From: Hahellaceae bacterium
Lineage (GTDB): Bacteria > Pseudomonadota > Gammaproteobacteria > Pseudomonadales > Oleiphilaceae
Assembly (NCBI GenBank): GCA_016716085.1
Contig: JADJWY010000023.1
Location: forward strand, 496,001-560,000
Direction: 5' to 3'
Length of the DNA: 64,000 bases
Made by a program: the position numbers and the translations under genes. Under the pieces are notes generated by a model that worked only from the letters and a program-made list of their open reading frames with translations, ran no database searches and was not told the origin of the DNA. Shown here in pieces: positions 8,314 through 16,999 of this stretch (position 1 is its first letter; every line of letters starts with the position of its first letter).

Positions 8314-8986
8314 GCTCGAAGACTCCATCCGTCATTGCAAGTTGACGGTCACAACGTGCGGCCAGACGAAGATCATGCGTGACCAGTACCAAGGTAGTGT
8401 GACGTTCACGGTTCAATCCAAACAGTAGGTCGGCTACCCGCTCACCGTTACGGGCATCCAGATTACCGGTCGGTTCATCGGCAAATAAGATAGTGGGCTC
8501 TCGGATGAAGGCGCGTGCAATGGCAACACGCTGCTGCTCCCCGCCCGAAAGCTGGTTGGGGTAGTGACGTTCACGCTCATGCAGACCGACTTTTTCCAGC
8601 AACGCTCGGGCACGCGCTTTTGCATTCGACTCTCCCGCCAGCTCTAACGGCAGCATGACATTTTCAAGTGCGGTCAGACTGGACACCAGCAAGAAGCTTT
8701 GAAACACGAATCCAACCTGGCGGGCACGGACGCTCGCCCGGCGCTCCTCGTCAAGCTGATGGAGCGGTTCTCCAGCCAGCCAGATTTCACCCTTGGAAGG
8801 GCTGTCCAGTCCTGCCAACAAGCCCAACAACGTGGATTTTCCGCTTCCCGACGCACCTACAATCGCAAGCGACTCGCCGGGCTTGACTTCAAGATCGATG
8901 CCACGAAGGATAGTCAGCTGTGCCCCCTGACTTTCAACTGTTTTTACCAGGTTTTTGACAACAATGATCTGCTCTTCTCCCTTCAC
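8303..8986 (-). CDS. ybbA: ABC transporter ATPase, YbbA type
   Basis: The 227-residue ATPase has Walker A (GASGSGKST), the Q loop, the signature LSGGEQQRVAIARA, Walker B (ILFADEPTGNLD) and the switch His (VTHD). It belongs to the LolD/MacB-like group that serves FtsX-type permeases, and its partner is the following ybbP gene. It starts with GTG at 8986, inside the 5' end of the divergent esterase gene, so the two divergent coding regions overlap by about 23 bases and promoter elements must lie within coding sequence. Confidence 0.92.
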   Translation of the reverse strand: MKGEEQIIVVKNLVKTVESQGAQLTILRGIDLEVKPGESLAIVGASGSGKSTLLGLLAGLDSPSKGEIWLAGEPLHQLDEERRASVRARQVGFVFQSFLLVSSLTALENVMLPLELAGESNAKARARALLEKVGLHERERHYPNQLSGGEQQRVAIARAFIREPTILFADEPTGNLDARNGERVADLLFGLNRERHTTLVLVTHDLRLAARCDRQLAMTDGVFEHVG

Positions 8987-9611
8987 GCGCTGGCTACTCC
9001 CCCTACTCTTTCTTTGTCTGATTAGCTCAGCCAGTCAGGCCGAGCAGCGTATATTACTACTCGGCGACAGCCTGAGTGCAAGTTACGGAATGGACTATAA
9101 AGACGGCTGGGTGCCCCGTCTGCAGTCCCTCATAGATACGCAACATCCGGGCTGGACGATCATCAACGCCAGTGTCAGCGGTGAAACGACAGGCGGCGCA
9201 CTGGCTCGCCTGCCACGATTATTAGAGGAACATCAACCGGACATCCTATGGATCGAACTGGGGGGAAATGATGGCCTGCGAGGTTATCCGCCACCGAGTA
9301 TTAAAGCGAATCTTCTTCAGATGATCGACCTGGCTACCCAGGCAAAGGCGGCTGTCTGGCTGACTCAAATAAAGATTCCACCCAATTACGGCCCCCGCTA
9401 CACCCAGAGCTTCGAAGCCAACTACACGCAGTTGGCCGACGAACGTACGCTACCTTTGATACCTTTTATCCTGACCCCAGTCGCACTGAAACCCGAGCTG
9501 ATTATGGCAGATGGCATTCACCCCAAGGTCGAAGCCCAGGCCCAGATCGCCGATTATGTTTTCGAGCAGATCAAGGACAGACTCACGATGGAACCGGCAT
9601 CACCCCTGTAG
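8964..9611 (+). CDS. tesA: Periplasmic GDSL esterase / acyl-CoA thioesterase I
   Basis: The 215-residue SGNH hydrolase begins with a signal peptide (hydrophobic LLPLLFLCLISSASQA). The four family blocks are clear: GDSLSAS with the nucleophilic Ser, the oxyanion Gly in VSGETTGG, GGND, and DGIHP supplying the catalytic Asp and His. The length is close to E. coli TesA. It hydrolyses acyl esters and thioesters in the periplasm. I chose the ATG at 8964 because it begins a normal signal peptide. The 3' end overlaps the convergent TetR gene by 29 bases. Confidence 0.92.
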   Translation: MICSSPFTRWLLPLLFLCLISSASQAEQRILLLGDSLSASYGMDYKDGWVPRLQSLIDTQHPGWTIINASVSGETTGGALARLPRLLEEHQPDILWIELGGNDGLRGYPPPSIKANLLQMIDLATQAKAAVWLTQIKIPPNYGPRYTQSFEANYTQLADERTLPLIPFILTPVALKPELIMADGIHPKVEAQAQIADYVFEQIKDRLTMEPASPL

Positions 9612-10227
9612 TGGAAAGGTCGGGGCTCACGGGTCCCAGCAAACGCAGCACTGCGTAACGTGCTATGTCATGTAAGTCCGAGGTGCGCACCAGGATACCA
9701 TCATGTGCCAACTTCACCAGACCGTGCACACTCGCCCACATCACCTGAGCAAGGCGCAGGGGATCTTCCGGTTTCGCCAACACGCCTGCCTCGTGGAGCT
9801 CCCCCAATAAGCCTGCATAGAAGCGAAAACTCTCTCTCGCCCGACGCTGGAGCTGTTCATCCGGTTCCTGCCGCCAGAACGCGCTGCCGAACATCAACTC
9901 ATAACGGGCGGCCTCGTTGAGTGCGAAATCAATATAAGCCGCAACGGCGCGTGATAATCGCTCCAGCGGGTTACCTTGGGTGCTGCCGCCCTGCTCGCTC
10001 ACCAAGAGGGCATTGAGTTGCTCAAAACCGCGCTCTGCCACCGCAACCAGTAAATCATGTTTGTCTTTGAAATGGTGGTAGGCCGCCGTACGTGATACAC
10101 CGACACGATCTGCCAATTTTCGCAGTGACAGCGCCTCTTCTCCTCCTTCGGCCAGCAGGGTTTCCGCTTCCCGAATCAGGGTCTGACGCAAATCGCCATG
10201 ATGATAGCTGGATGGGGACGGCGCCAT
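9583..10227 (-). CDS. TetR/AcrR-family transcriptional regulator
   Basis: The 214-residue protein has an N-terminal helix-turn-helix (LRKLADRVGVSRTAAYHHF) followed by DKHDLL, the standard TetR hinge. The C-terminal part contains WASVHGLVKLA, as in TetR proteins with the WHG-type ligand domain. The ATG at 10227 gives the usual start (MAPSPSSYHHGDLRQ); eleven further codons upstream are probably not used. It is divergent from the dienoyl-CoA isomerase-like gene 120 bases away and may control it, which is an inference from position only. Confidence 0.88.
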   Translation of the reverse strand: MAPSPSSYHHGDLRQTLIREAETLLAEGGEEALSLRKLADRVGVSRTAAYHHFKDKHDLLVAVAERGFEQLNALLVSEQGGSTQGNPLERLSRAVAAYIDFALNEAARYELMFGSAFWRQEPDEQLQRRARESFRFYAGLLGELHEAGVLAKPEDPLRLAQVMWASVHGLVKLAHDGILVRTSDLHDIARYAVLRLLGPVSPDLSTTGVMPVPS

Positions 10228-10347
10228 GGTAGTCAGGTATCCTCTCGCGACACGATGCAAACCATGACGTTACCTCGCGATCTTGACAGCGTCAAGTTTG
10301 CTCTTTAAGGTGGATTGCATTGACCACCCTGCCGAGGATAGCCCGCT

Positions 10348-11190
10348 ATGTCGTACAAGACGCTCGATGTGACCATTGAAAACGCGATTGCCCACGTCAA
10401 ACTGAATCGCCCCGATGCCATGAACGCCATGAATGTCGATTTCTGGCATGAACTTCCAGCAGCGATCCGCGAAATCGACGCAGGTGCGCAGGCACGGGTT
10501 ATCGTCATTTCATCTACCGGAAAACATTTTTCAGCCGGCATGGATCTGGGCGTGTTTACCAACCCCAAAAGTCTGCCACTGGGTGGCGACCCCGGTCGGA
10601 TGGCCGAAAATCTGCGTCGTGTCGTGCTGCAATTGCAGGACGTATTCAATACGCTGGAAGAAGTGCGTCTGCCGGTACTGGCTGCCATTCAGGGTGGCTG
10701 CATTGGGGGGGCTGTCGACATGGTGAGCGCCTGTGATATGCGTTATTGCACCCAGGACGCCTATTTCACGATCAAGGAAACCCAGCTGGGCATGACCGCC
10801 GACCTGGGTACGCTCCAACGGCTGCCCCACATCATTCCTCAAGGTATGGTACGGGAACTGGCTTACACCGGCCGAAATGTCGATGCACAGGAAGCAGCAC
10901 GCATTGGTCTGGTCAATCGCGTCTTCGATACGCAGGAAGCCATGTTGGATGGGGTTATGCAGATTGCCAGCCAGATCGCGGCGCAATCACCGCTGGCCGT
11001 TGCCGGTTGCAAAGAAATGCTGAATTACAGTCGGGATCACAGTGTGGCCGAAAGTTTGCGCTATATGGCAACCTGGCAATCGGGCATGTTCCGCCCGCAG
11101 GACATGATGAAATGTTTTGCGGCGAAAGCCCAGAAAAGTGTGCCCTCGTTTGATCCGCTGCTTGCGGTCAAACCGTTGTTTGGTGAATAA
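10348..11190 (+). CDS. Enoyl-CoA hydratase/isomerase, probable dienoyl-CoA isomerase
   Basis: The 280-residue crotonase has the oxyanion-hole segments HFSAGMDLG and GGCIGGAVDMVSACD. Instead of the two Glu of classical hydratases, it shows Asp in GAVD, Glu in TIKETQLG and Asp in TADLGTLQRLP. This is the acidic set of mitochondrial delta(3,5)-delta(2,4)-dienoyl-CoA isomerase (ECH1). It would allow degradation of unsaturated fatty acids with odd-numbered double bonds. It is single, with a TetR gene divergent and a strong hairpin downstream. Confidence 0.85.
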   Translation: MSYKTLDVTIENAIAHVKLNRPDAMNAMNVDFWHELPAAIREIDAGAQARVIVISSTGKHFSAGMDLGVFTNPKSLPLGGDPGRMAENLRRVVLQLQDVFNTLEEVRLPVLAAIQGGCIGGAVDMVSACDMRYCTQDAYFTIKETQLGMTADLGTLQRLPHIIPQGMVRELAYTGRNVDAQEAARIGLVNRVFDTQEAMLDGVMQIASQIAAQSPLAVAGCKEMLNYSRDHSVAESLRYMATWQSGMFRPQDMMKCFAAKAQKSVPSFDPLLAVKPLFGE

Positions 11191-11209
11191 AGTTTCAATG
11201 TGAACACGC

Positions 11210-11241
11210 TTTGCCCGATTTCCGTTTGGAAATCAGGCAAA
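11210..11241 (+). terminator. Strong hairpin after the isomerase gene
   Basis: TTTGCC-C-GATTTCC pairs with GGAAATC-A-GGCAAA across a 4-base loop (GTTT), giving 13 base pairs with one mismatch. It begins 19 bases after the stop codon at 11190. A short T run comes about eight bases later, so it is terminator-like but not a textbook case. Confidence 0.55.
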
Positions 11242-11478
11242 TGCAGTGATTTTTCAAAACTTTACTCGAAACAACTGTACTTTTCAGGGACTCTAGTGCT
11301 ACTCTTCATCCCGTAAGATCTATTTATGCAACAAAGATACTGAACACCTTCGCTACACCGTTCCGCTTTGCGTTTTCCGTTGTTCTGAAGAGATTCACCT
11401 TCCATTTGTCGTCATAAGTAATTCTATGCACCCAATGATAGATGCGTTTATTGCGCTTTAATTTTTTCAGGAGACATC
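11242..11478 (+). promoter_or_regulatory. Promoter and long leader region of the cold shock gene
   Basis: About 240 AT-rich bases lie between the hairpin at 11241 and the csp start codon. Cold shock genes often have long structured 5' leaders that act as thermosensors, and this length fits. I see several AT-rich -10 candidates (for example near 11320-11345) but cannot fix the transcription start. AGGAGA at 11470-11475 is the ribosome binding site. Confidence 0.45.
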
Positions 11479-11688
11479 ATGTCTAAATCAACTGGTACCG
11501 TTAAGTGGTTCAACGAAGACAAAGGTTTTGGTTTCATTACTCAAGATAACGGCGGTGCTGACGTTTTCGTTCACTTCCGTGCGATCGTAGGCGAAGGCTT
11601 CCGTAAGCTGGCTGAAGGTCAGAAGGTTTCTTTCGACGTTGAACAAGGTCAGAAAGGTCCTCAGGCTGCCAACGTTGTTGCTATCTAA
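11479..11688 (+). CDS. Cold shock protein, CspA family
   Basis: The 69-residue protein is a single cold-shock domain. It has both RNA-binding motifs, KGFGFIT (RNP1) and DVFVHF (RNP2), and the starting pattern GTVKWFNEDKG. It binds single-stranded nucleic acid and melts RNA secondary structure. The codon use is strongly biased (many GGT, CGT, GCT codons), unlike its neighbours, which points to high expression. An intrinsic terminator follows at 11719. Confidence 0.95.
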   Translation: MSKSTGTVKWFNEDKGFGFITQDNGGADVFVHFRAIVGEGFRKLAEGQKVSFDVEQGQKGPQAANVVAI

Positions 11689-11718
11689 GCACTGACGATC
11701 CGCGACCCGGATACCAAG

Positions 11719-11743
11719 AACCCGCCCTTTGGCGGGTTTTTTT
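11719..11743 (+). terminator. Intrinsic terminator of the cold shock gene
   Basis: AACCCGCC and GGCGGGTT form an 8-bp stem with a CTTT loop, followed directly by a run of T residues. It lies 31 bases after the stop codon at 11688. Confidence 0.9.
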
Positions 11744-11789
11744 ATGCCTGTGCGTCAGGGCGGGCATCTCCCCGCCCTGACGCTCAATG

Positions 11790-12887
11790 CTAATCCTGCT
11801 CAGGTGGTAAAGCCGGGTAATCGGTATACCCTTTTCTTCCTCCGCCGTAAAACGTTGAACCGTCGGGCTCGGTCAATGGGGCGCCCCGGCGCAAACGTTC
11901 GGGCAAATCCGGGTTGGAGATAAACGGACGGCCAAAGGCAATCGCATGGGCATGTCCCTGGCGAAGGGCTTCCTGCGCGCGTGGCCCATCATAGCCCCCA
12001 TTCGCGATATAGAAGCCCTTGTAATGCGCTCTCAGACGCAGGGTCAGTGCTTCCTGTTCAGGCGTGATCGGCACGCCGGGAAAACGTTCCATCACATGCA
12101 GGTAGGCCAGCTGACGCGTACTCAAGTAATCATAGACGTTCGAGAACAAGGCTTCAGGATCGCTATCCCCCATGTCATTGAACTGGCCCAGAGGCGATAA
12201 ACGCACCCCCGTCCGGTGGGCACCCCAGACGGCTGTAACCGCGTCAATGACTTCACTGAGGAAGCGCATGCGGTTCGGGATACTGCCGCCGTAGGCGTCA
12301 GTGCGTTGATTGGAGCGCGTCTGCAAAAACTGGTCGATCAGATACCCATTGGCCGCATGAATCTCCACCCCGTCGAACCCGGCCTGCCGGGCCAACCGCG
12401 CAGCACGGTCGTAATCCGCGAGGGTGCTCTGGATCTGGGCTGTTGTCAGGGCAACGGGCTCCGAGGTCGGCTCAAAACCATTGGGGGTAAAGGTCTGGGT
12501 ATTGGCCCGAATGGCCGACGGCGCGACCGGTGCCTGGCCCTCCGGTTGGAGCGAGGTGTGGCTGACGCGACCCACATGCCAGAGCTGAAGGACGATTCGA
12601 CCCCCTGCCGCATGCACGGCGTCGGTAATGGTGCGCCAGGCCGCAACCTGTGGCTCACTGTGAATGCCTGGCGTGTCGATATAGCCCTTACCCTGGGGAC
12701 TGATCTGTGTGGCTTCCGTAATAATGAGGCCTGCGGAAGCGCGCTGACGGTAGTAATCTATCGCCATGTCCTTGGGTACACCGTCCCCCTGCGCACGATT
12801 ACGGGTCAAGGGTGCCATCAGCACCCGATTGGGAAGGTTCCATTCGCCGCAGCGAACCGGTTCAAATAGTTTGCTACCATCAAGCAT
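11790..12887 (-). CDS. Old Yellow Enzyme-type alkene reductase, NemA-like
   Basis: The 365-residue FMN-dependent TIM-barrel enzyme reduces activated C=C bonds and often nitro compounds with NAD(P)H. The signature parts of classical OYEs are visible: RVLMAPLTRNRA, LQLWHVGR, the active-site pattern VEIHAANGYLIDQFLQ (His-Ala-Ala-Asn), NQRTDAYGGS, and IAFGRPFISNPDLPERL near the end. A GGAGGAG site precedes the ATG. It lies alone; the second ene-reductase in this window (33654-34904) is of another subgroup. Confidence 0.93.
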   Translation of the reverse strand: MLDGSKLFEPVRCGEWNLPNRVLMAPLTRNRAQGDGVPKDMAIDYYRQRASAGLIITEATQISPQGKGYIDTPGIHSEPQVAAWRTITDAVHAAGGRIVLQLWHVGRVSHTSLQPEGQAPVAPSAIRANTQTFTPNGFEPTSEPVALTTAQIQSTLADYDRAARLARQAGFDGVEIHAANGYLIDQFLQTRSNQRTDAYGGSIPNRMRFLSEVIDAVTAVWGAHRTGVRLSPLGQFNDMGDSDPEALFSNVYDYLSTRQLAYLHVMERFPGVPITPEQEALTLRLRAHYKGFYIANGGYDGPRAQEALRQGHAHAIAFGRPFISNPDLPERLRRGAPLTEPDGSTFYGGGRKGYTDYPALPPEQD

Positions 12888-13009
12888 GGACGATCTCCTC
12901 CTGCGCCTTAAACGCGCTTAGCCTTGTTGTCCGTATTACCATATACTCAGAGACGACGTACTTCAAAATATAAAACGATAAGCAGAACAACACGGTAACG
13001 GGGAATGAC

Positions 13010-13843
13010 ATGATGCCGGAAATCCTGATCCTGAGTGATCGCAACGTTCTTTCAGCCCAATTATTGGAAAAGTGTGCTATGTTGGCCGAAGCAATCAAGC
13101 GCCCTCTGAGACTCTTGCACTTTGTTGAGGCACACCTGCCTGAAGCGACGCGCACGGAGCTGCTCACCTCTCTGGAAAAACCAGCCCAGATACTGGCTGA
13201 CAGGGGATTGGATGTGTCGTGTGAAATACAAGGGTCATCCGACCCAATCGCCGACCTGATAGAACGATGTCGGGAGGGTAGGATCGCGTTGGTCGTCAAG
13301 GCTACACATGAGACTGGCGACGCCCCCTCACTCGAAGATTGGAAACTGATACGGCAGCTGCCCTGCGCCCTGCTGTTTGTCGAAACAAAACCCTGGTCAA
13401 CCAAACCCCGCTTCCTCGCCACGGTCGATCTGGATGAATCCAGCGAGCAACAGGAGCGCATCAATTCACTGGTGCTTCAAGGCGCGCGGCAGTGGACGGA
13501 CGCCCTTCAGGGGACATTGGAGGTGGCTTACATCATCCCGATTGCAAAGCCCCTGGAAGCGCTGGATATTGTTGACGCCGGGCGTGTGGTTCACGAAAAA
13601 GGAGACGAAAGTGAACAGGCACTCAAAGCCCTGTTGGCCCGCCACAATGCAGTTGCAGATTCGACCCATATTGATGCGGGCAATCCGTCAGAGCGCATCA
13701 GTTCGCGAGCCAATAAGCAGAAAGTGGATGTATGCCTTGTTGGGAGCGTTGGTCGCAAAGGCGTCAAAGGCATTCTGCTTGGGAATACTGCAGAAAAGAT
13801 GATCCAGGCACTTCGCTGCGATGTGTTGATTGTTAAGCCCTAA
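13010..13843 (+). CDS. Tandem universal stress protein
   Basis: The 277-residue protein consists of two UspA domains (about residues 1-125 and 130-277). The second has the ATP-binding end pattern GSVGRKGVKGILLGNTAEKM, close to the usual G-2x-G-9x-G(S/T) form, and ends in the typical DVLIVKP strand. The first domain lacks a clear ATP motif. The protein resembles the UspE-type double-domain group. Two adjacent ATG codons (13010, 13013) are possible starts. Confidence 0.88.
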   Translation: MMPEILILSDRNVLSAQLLEKCAMLAEAIKRPLRLLHFVEAHLPEATRTELLTSLEKPAQILADRGLDVSCEIQGSSDPIADLIERCREGRIALVVKATHETGDAPSLEDWKLIRQLPCALLFVETKPWSTKPRFLATVDLDESSEQQERINSLVLQGARQWTDALQGTLEVAYIIPIAKPLEALDIVDAGRVVHEKGDESEQALKALLARHNAVADSTHIDAGNPSERISSRANKQKVDVCLVGSVGRKGVKGILLGNTAEKMIQALRCDVLIVKP

Positions 13844-13862
13844 ATGCAAAGCGCGTTGAGCC

Positions 13863-14573
13863 TCAGCGCGCCCAGCCGATGACACGCCCGTCGGCATCCC
13901 TTGCCAATTTTCGTTGCCGATAAGGTGACCGTGGGTCGGCCAATAACTCGCGCAGCTGACGAAGAGATACCAGGGGTATATCCAGCAGAAGCTGGTTTAC
14001 GAGCCAGTCAGGCAAATAGCCACCCGGCTCCATATGCTGAGTCCACTCCAGGCGAGTACGCCCCGGCGCTAATTGTTTCAGTCGATACAGACCTTCAGCG
14101 ACCGGAACTCTAACATATTTTGTTACTGGCACACGATCTGGCGCATTGGTCAAAACAAGTTCAAACGTTCCATCAGCCCGTTCCGAAATGGCAACATCCA
14201 TTGCCAGATCGCGATCTTCTGCGGGCCAGGGCATATCGTTGATCTGATAGGTGCTACGATGATAAAAATCGACTGTTTCGAGAATTTCTGACTCGCGGCA
14301 TCCATAAATCCACAGAGGACAGACCAGTGGGTCATCCATCAGCGCGAGTACAGCCTCAGGATTCGCATCGATGATGGCTATCGCCCGAAACGCCCTGATC
14401 GAAGATCCCTCTACGGGACGCGTCGATATCGAAATACCTTTTTCCTGGTGGACGCGCTCCCAAAGGGGCTCCCCGCCCTCCCCGATGCTTACCGGAGAGA
14501 CCAGCCAAAGCCCTAAAATCCAAACGCCTAATGAATGCTGGCGCGTCCAGCGTCGTAGCCACATCCGACTCAT
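13863..14573 (-). CDS. START-domain protein, exported or membrane-anchored
   Basis: The 236-residue protein begins with a positively charged stretch and a hydrophobic segment (LGVWILGLWLVSPVSI, residues 15-30), then a START-like lipid-binding fold. Typical parts are EPLWERVHQEKGISISTRPVEGS, the PEAVLALMDDP helix, WPAEDRDLAM and TRLEWTQHMEPGGYLPDWLVNQL. Bacterial members are thought to bind hydrophobic ligands in the envelope, and the ligand here is unknown. The gene follows the GGDEF/EAL gene by 29 bases on the same strand, so the two may be co-transcribed. Confidence 0.85.
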   Translation of the reverse strand: MSRMWLRRWTRQHSLGVWILGLWLVSPVSIGEGGEPLWERVHQEKGISISTRPVEGSSIRAFRAIAIIDANPEAVLALMDDPLVCPLWIYGCRESEILETVDFYHRSTYQINDMPWPAEDRDLAMDVAISERADGTFELVLTNAPDRVPVTKYVRVPVAEGLYRLKQLAPGRTRLEWTQHMEPGGYLPDWLVNQLLLDIPLVSLRQLRELLADPRSPYRQRKLARDADGRVIGWAR

Positions 14574-14601
14574 CCCTGATCCCCACCCTATTCAGAAAAT
14601 C

Positions 14602-16869
14602 TTAATCTGCGCGGAGCGCTGGCGAGCCTCGCCATTGACGCACCCAATCAATAAATTCATCCTGGGGCATTGCACGGGCAAAAAAGAAGCCCTGCATACC
14701 GCGTATTGGGCGCTCCGTTAACAAGGATGCTTGCTGGGCCTGCTCAACCCCCTCAGCGATGACGTGAAAATTCAACTGCCGCGACATTGCAATGATGGCA
14801 TCGACGATGGCTGTGCCCCGCTGCCCCTCATGGATGTGGTCTACAAATCGTTTGTCGATTTTCAGTTCATCCAATGGGAAATGCTGCAGGTAGGCCAAAG
14901 AGGAATAGCCTCGCCCAAAATCATCTACGGAAAAATGGAAGCCTCGTTTTCGTAGCCGCCGCATTTGTGCGATGGTGTCTTCCATATCTTCGATTATCAT
15001 GCTTTCTGTGATTTCCAACTTGAAGCGTTCAGGGGCCAGCCCATAGCTTTCAATGACCTGCATGAGATCCCGCTCGAGTTTCCGGGTCCGAAACTGGGAG
15101 GCACTGATATTGATAGCCACCTGTATGGGACGCGCCCGCTGCGGCAAACGGTCAAGTCGACAAACCAACTCGCACGCCTCATGCATCACCAGATGCTGCA
15201 GGCGACTGATCAGGCCAGATTGTTCGGCAACCGGAATGAAATGAATGGGGGAAATGATACCCTTTTCAGGGTGCTCCCAACGAATCAGCGCTTCAGCGCC
15301 CATCAACGCTCCGGCAACGTCCAGTTGAGGCTGAAAATAAGTGACAAACTGACGGTTATTGACCGCAGAGAGTATTTCACTCTCCAGCTGCAAACGCTGG
15401 TCGGCGGCAAACTGGAAGGCGTCTTCAAAAAAGGCGAAACGATTACCTCCCATTTTTTTTGAGCGATACATGGCCGAATCAGCCCGTTTCAAAACCTCAT
15501 CGACCGATACCCCTTTACCTTCAATCAGGCAGACTCCGACACTCGTCACAACCCGGTAATCTTTGTTCGCCAACTGGAAAGGATGCGCAAAGCAGTCCAG
15601 GATTTTACGCGCGACCGAAACAGCCTCGGCGACCATGGTGTTTTGTTCATCCTCCAGCAGGTCCAGCAGTATGACAAACTCGTCCCCCCCAATGCGTGCG
15701 ACGGTGTCACTGGCCCGGAACAAGGGGCGCAAACGAGCGGTTACCGCCAGCAGGAGCTGATCACCCACCGAATGCCCCAGAGAGTCGTTAATGCGCTTGA
15801 AGTCATCCAGATCCAAATAGAACAAGGCTCCATACTGACCACTGCGAACCACTTTATCGATGACCTGTTCCAGCCGGTCTATCAGCAGTCGTCGATTGGG
15901 TAACTGTGTAAGAGGATCATAGAATGCCAGTTGCCGAATTTGTGCTTCCGCCGCTTTGCGTTCAGTGATTTCACGCGCCATCCACAGCACATGCGCACGT
16001 TCGGGCGATTCGGGTAAAAAGCCGTGAATGACCCTAACCCGCCCTTCAAACACCCTGCGACCACCCGCCAGGTCCAGCTCGTACTCAACCAGCTGTAACT
16101 CGCCTGTCAGAATGGCCGCTTCGACAATTTCCATGATACGAGCAGTTTGCACCTCGGAAAACCATTCGCTGATCAGGCTACCTTTCAACTGCTCGAATGG
16201 TGCGACCAGCAGCCGATCATCGCCCCCATAGCGTTCGACATAACGACCCGACTCATCCAACACCAGACATAAATCAGGCACCACCTGACTGAAAGCCTGA
16301 AACTTCGCCTGGCTTACCTGCAGCTGTTCAGACAAGGACCGGGCCTTCTGTGCCAGCGCTGTTTTTTCAATTGCGAGACCCGCCAGATGCGCAAAACGCC
16401 GGATCAGGTCAAGCTCATCTTCTGAAGGTGAGGTGGGCACCAGATAATAGATGGCAAAACTACCCAGCACCTGGCCATGGGAGGTAAGTATCGGGTAGGA
16501 CCAGCAGGCGTGGAGACCAAACGCCAGGGCCAAATCTTTGTAGTCAGCCCAGAGCGGATCGCTCGCAATCTCTTTGACGATGACTTCTTTGCCCGTGTAG
16601 GCCGCCGTACCACAAGAGCCTGCTGCTGGACCTATCTGTCCACCATTGATAGCTTGACTGAAGGCCACCGGCAAACTGGGTGCGGCCCCCTGGAAGAGTT
16701 GGTTGCCGCGCAATAATAAAATTGAACTCAGGGCTTTCGGCGACACCAGAATTCGTTCAATCTCGTGACACAACGTTTCCAGGCAGTCCTGAAGCGAGCC
16801 GTCGAGCGCAATTTTTTCAATGATAGTCTGCTGTGCGTCCAGTAACGCCTGCAGGTAGTCCGTAACCAT
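14602..16869 (-). CDS. GAF-PAS-GGDEF-EAL cyclic-di-GMP signalling protein
   Basis: The 755-residue soluble protein has an N-terminal GAF domain (about residues 15-170, with AAGSCGTAAYTGKEV), a PAS-like region (about 185-305), a GGDEF domain and an EAL domain. Both catalytic signatures are intact: RIGGDEFVILL for diguanylate cyclase activity, and EALIRWEHP plus DDFGRGYSSLAYL for phosphodiesterase activity. It may therefore both make and break c-di-GMP, with GAF/PAS input deciding. It is divergent from the penicillin-binding protein gene at 17000. A possible c-di-GMP target in this window is the MshEN-Ig protein at 43725. Confidence 0.95.
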   Translation of the reverse strand: MVTDYLQALLDAQQTIIEKIALDGSLQDCLETLCHEIERILVSPKALSSILLLRGNQLFQGAAPSLPVAFSQAINGGQIGPAAGSCGTAAYTGKEVIVKEIASDPLWADYKDLALAFGLHACWSYPILTSHGQVLGSFAIYYLVPTSPSEDELDLIRRFAHLAGLAIEKTALAQKARSLSEQLQVSQAKFQAFSQVVPDLCLVLDESGRYVERYGGDDRLLVAPFEQLKGSLISEWFSEVQTARIMEIVEAAILTGELQLVEYELDLAGGRRVFEGRVRVIHGFLPESPERAHVLWMAREITERKAAEAQIRQLAFYDPLTQLPNRRLLIDRLEQVIDKVVRSGQYGALFYLDLDDFKRINDSLGHSVGDQLLLAVTARLRPLFRASDTVARIGGDEFVILLDLLEDEQNTMVAEAVSVARKILDCFAHPFQLANKDYRVVTSVGVCLIEGKGVSVDEVLKRADSAMYRSKKMGGNRFAFFEDAFQFAADQRLQLESEILSAVNNRQFVTYFQPQLDVAGALMGAEALIRWEHPEKGIISPIHFIPVAEQSGLISRLQHLVMHEACELVCRLDRLPQRARPIQVAINISASQFRTRKLERDLMQVIESYGLAPERFKLEITESMIIEDMEDTIAQMRRLRKRGFHFSVDDFGRGYSSLAYLQHFPLDELKIDKRFVDHIHEGQRGTAIVDAIIAMSRQLNFHVIAEGVEQAQQASLLTERPIRGMQGFFFARAMPQDEFIDWVRQWRGSPALRAD

Positions 16870-16999
16870 ACGACAATCATCTTTCGGGGAAGGCAGAGGC
16901 TATCTTAAACAAGCCATCCTTTAGCGTCCATCAAGGTTCAGCATACAGGTCAAGCAAACCCGAAAATCCCTGCTATATTTAACGTACTGGTCGCATTTC

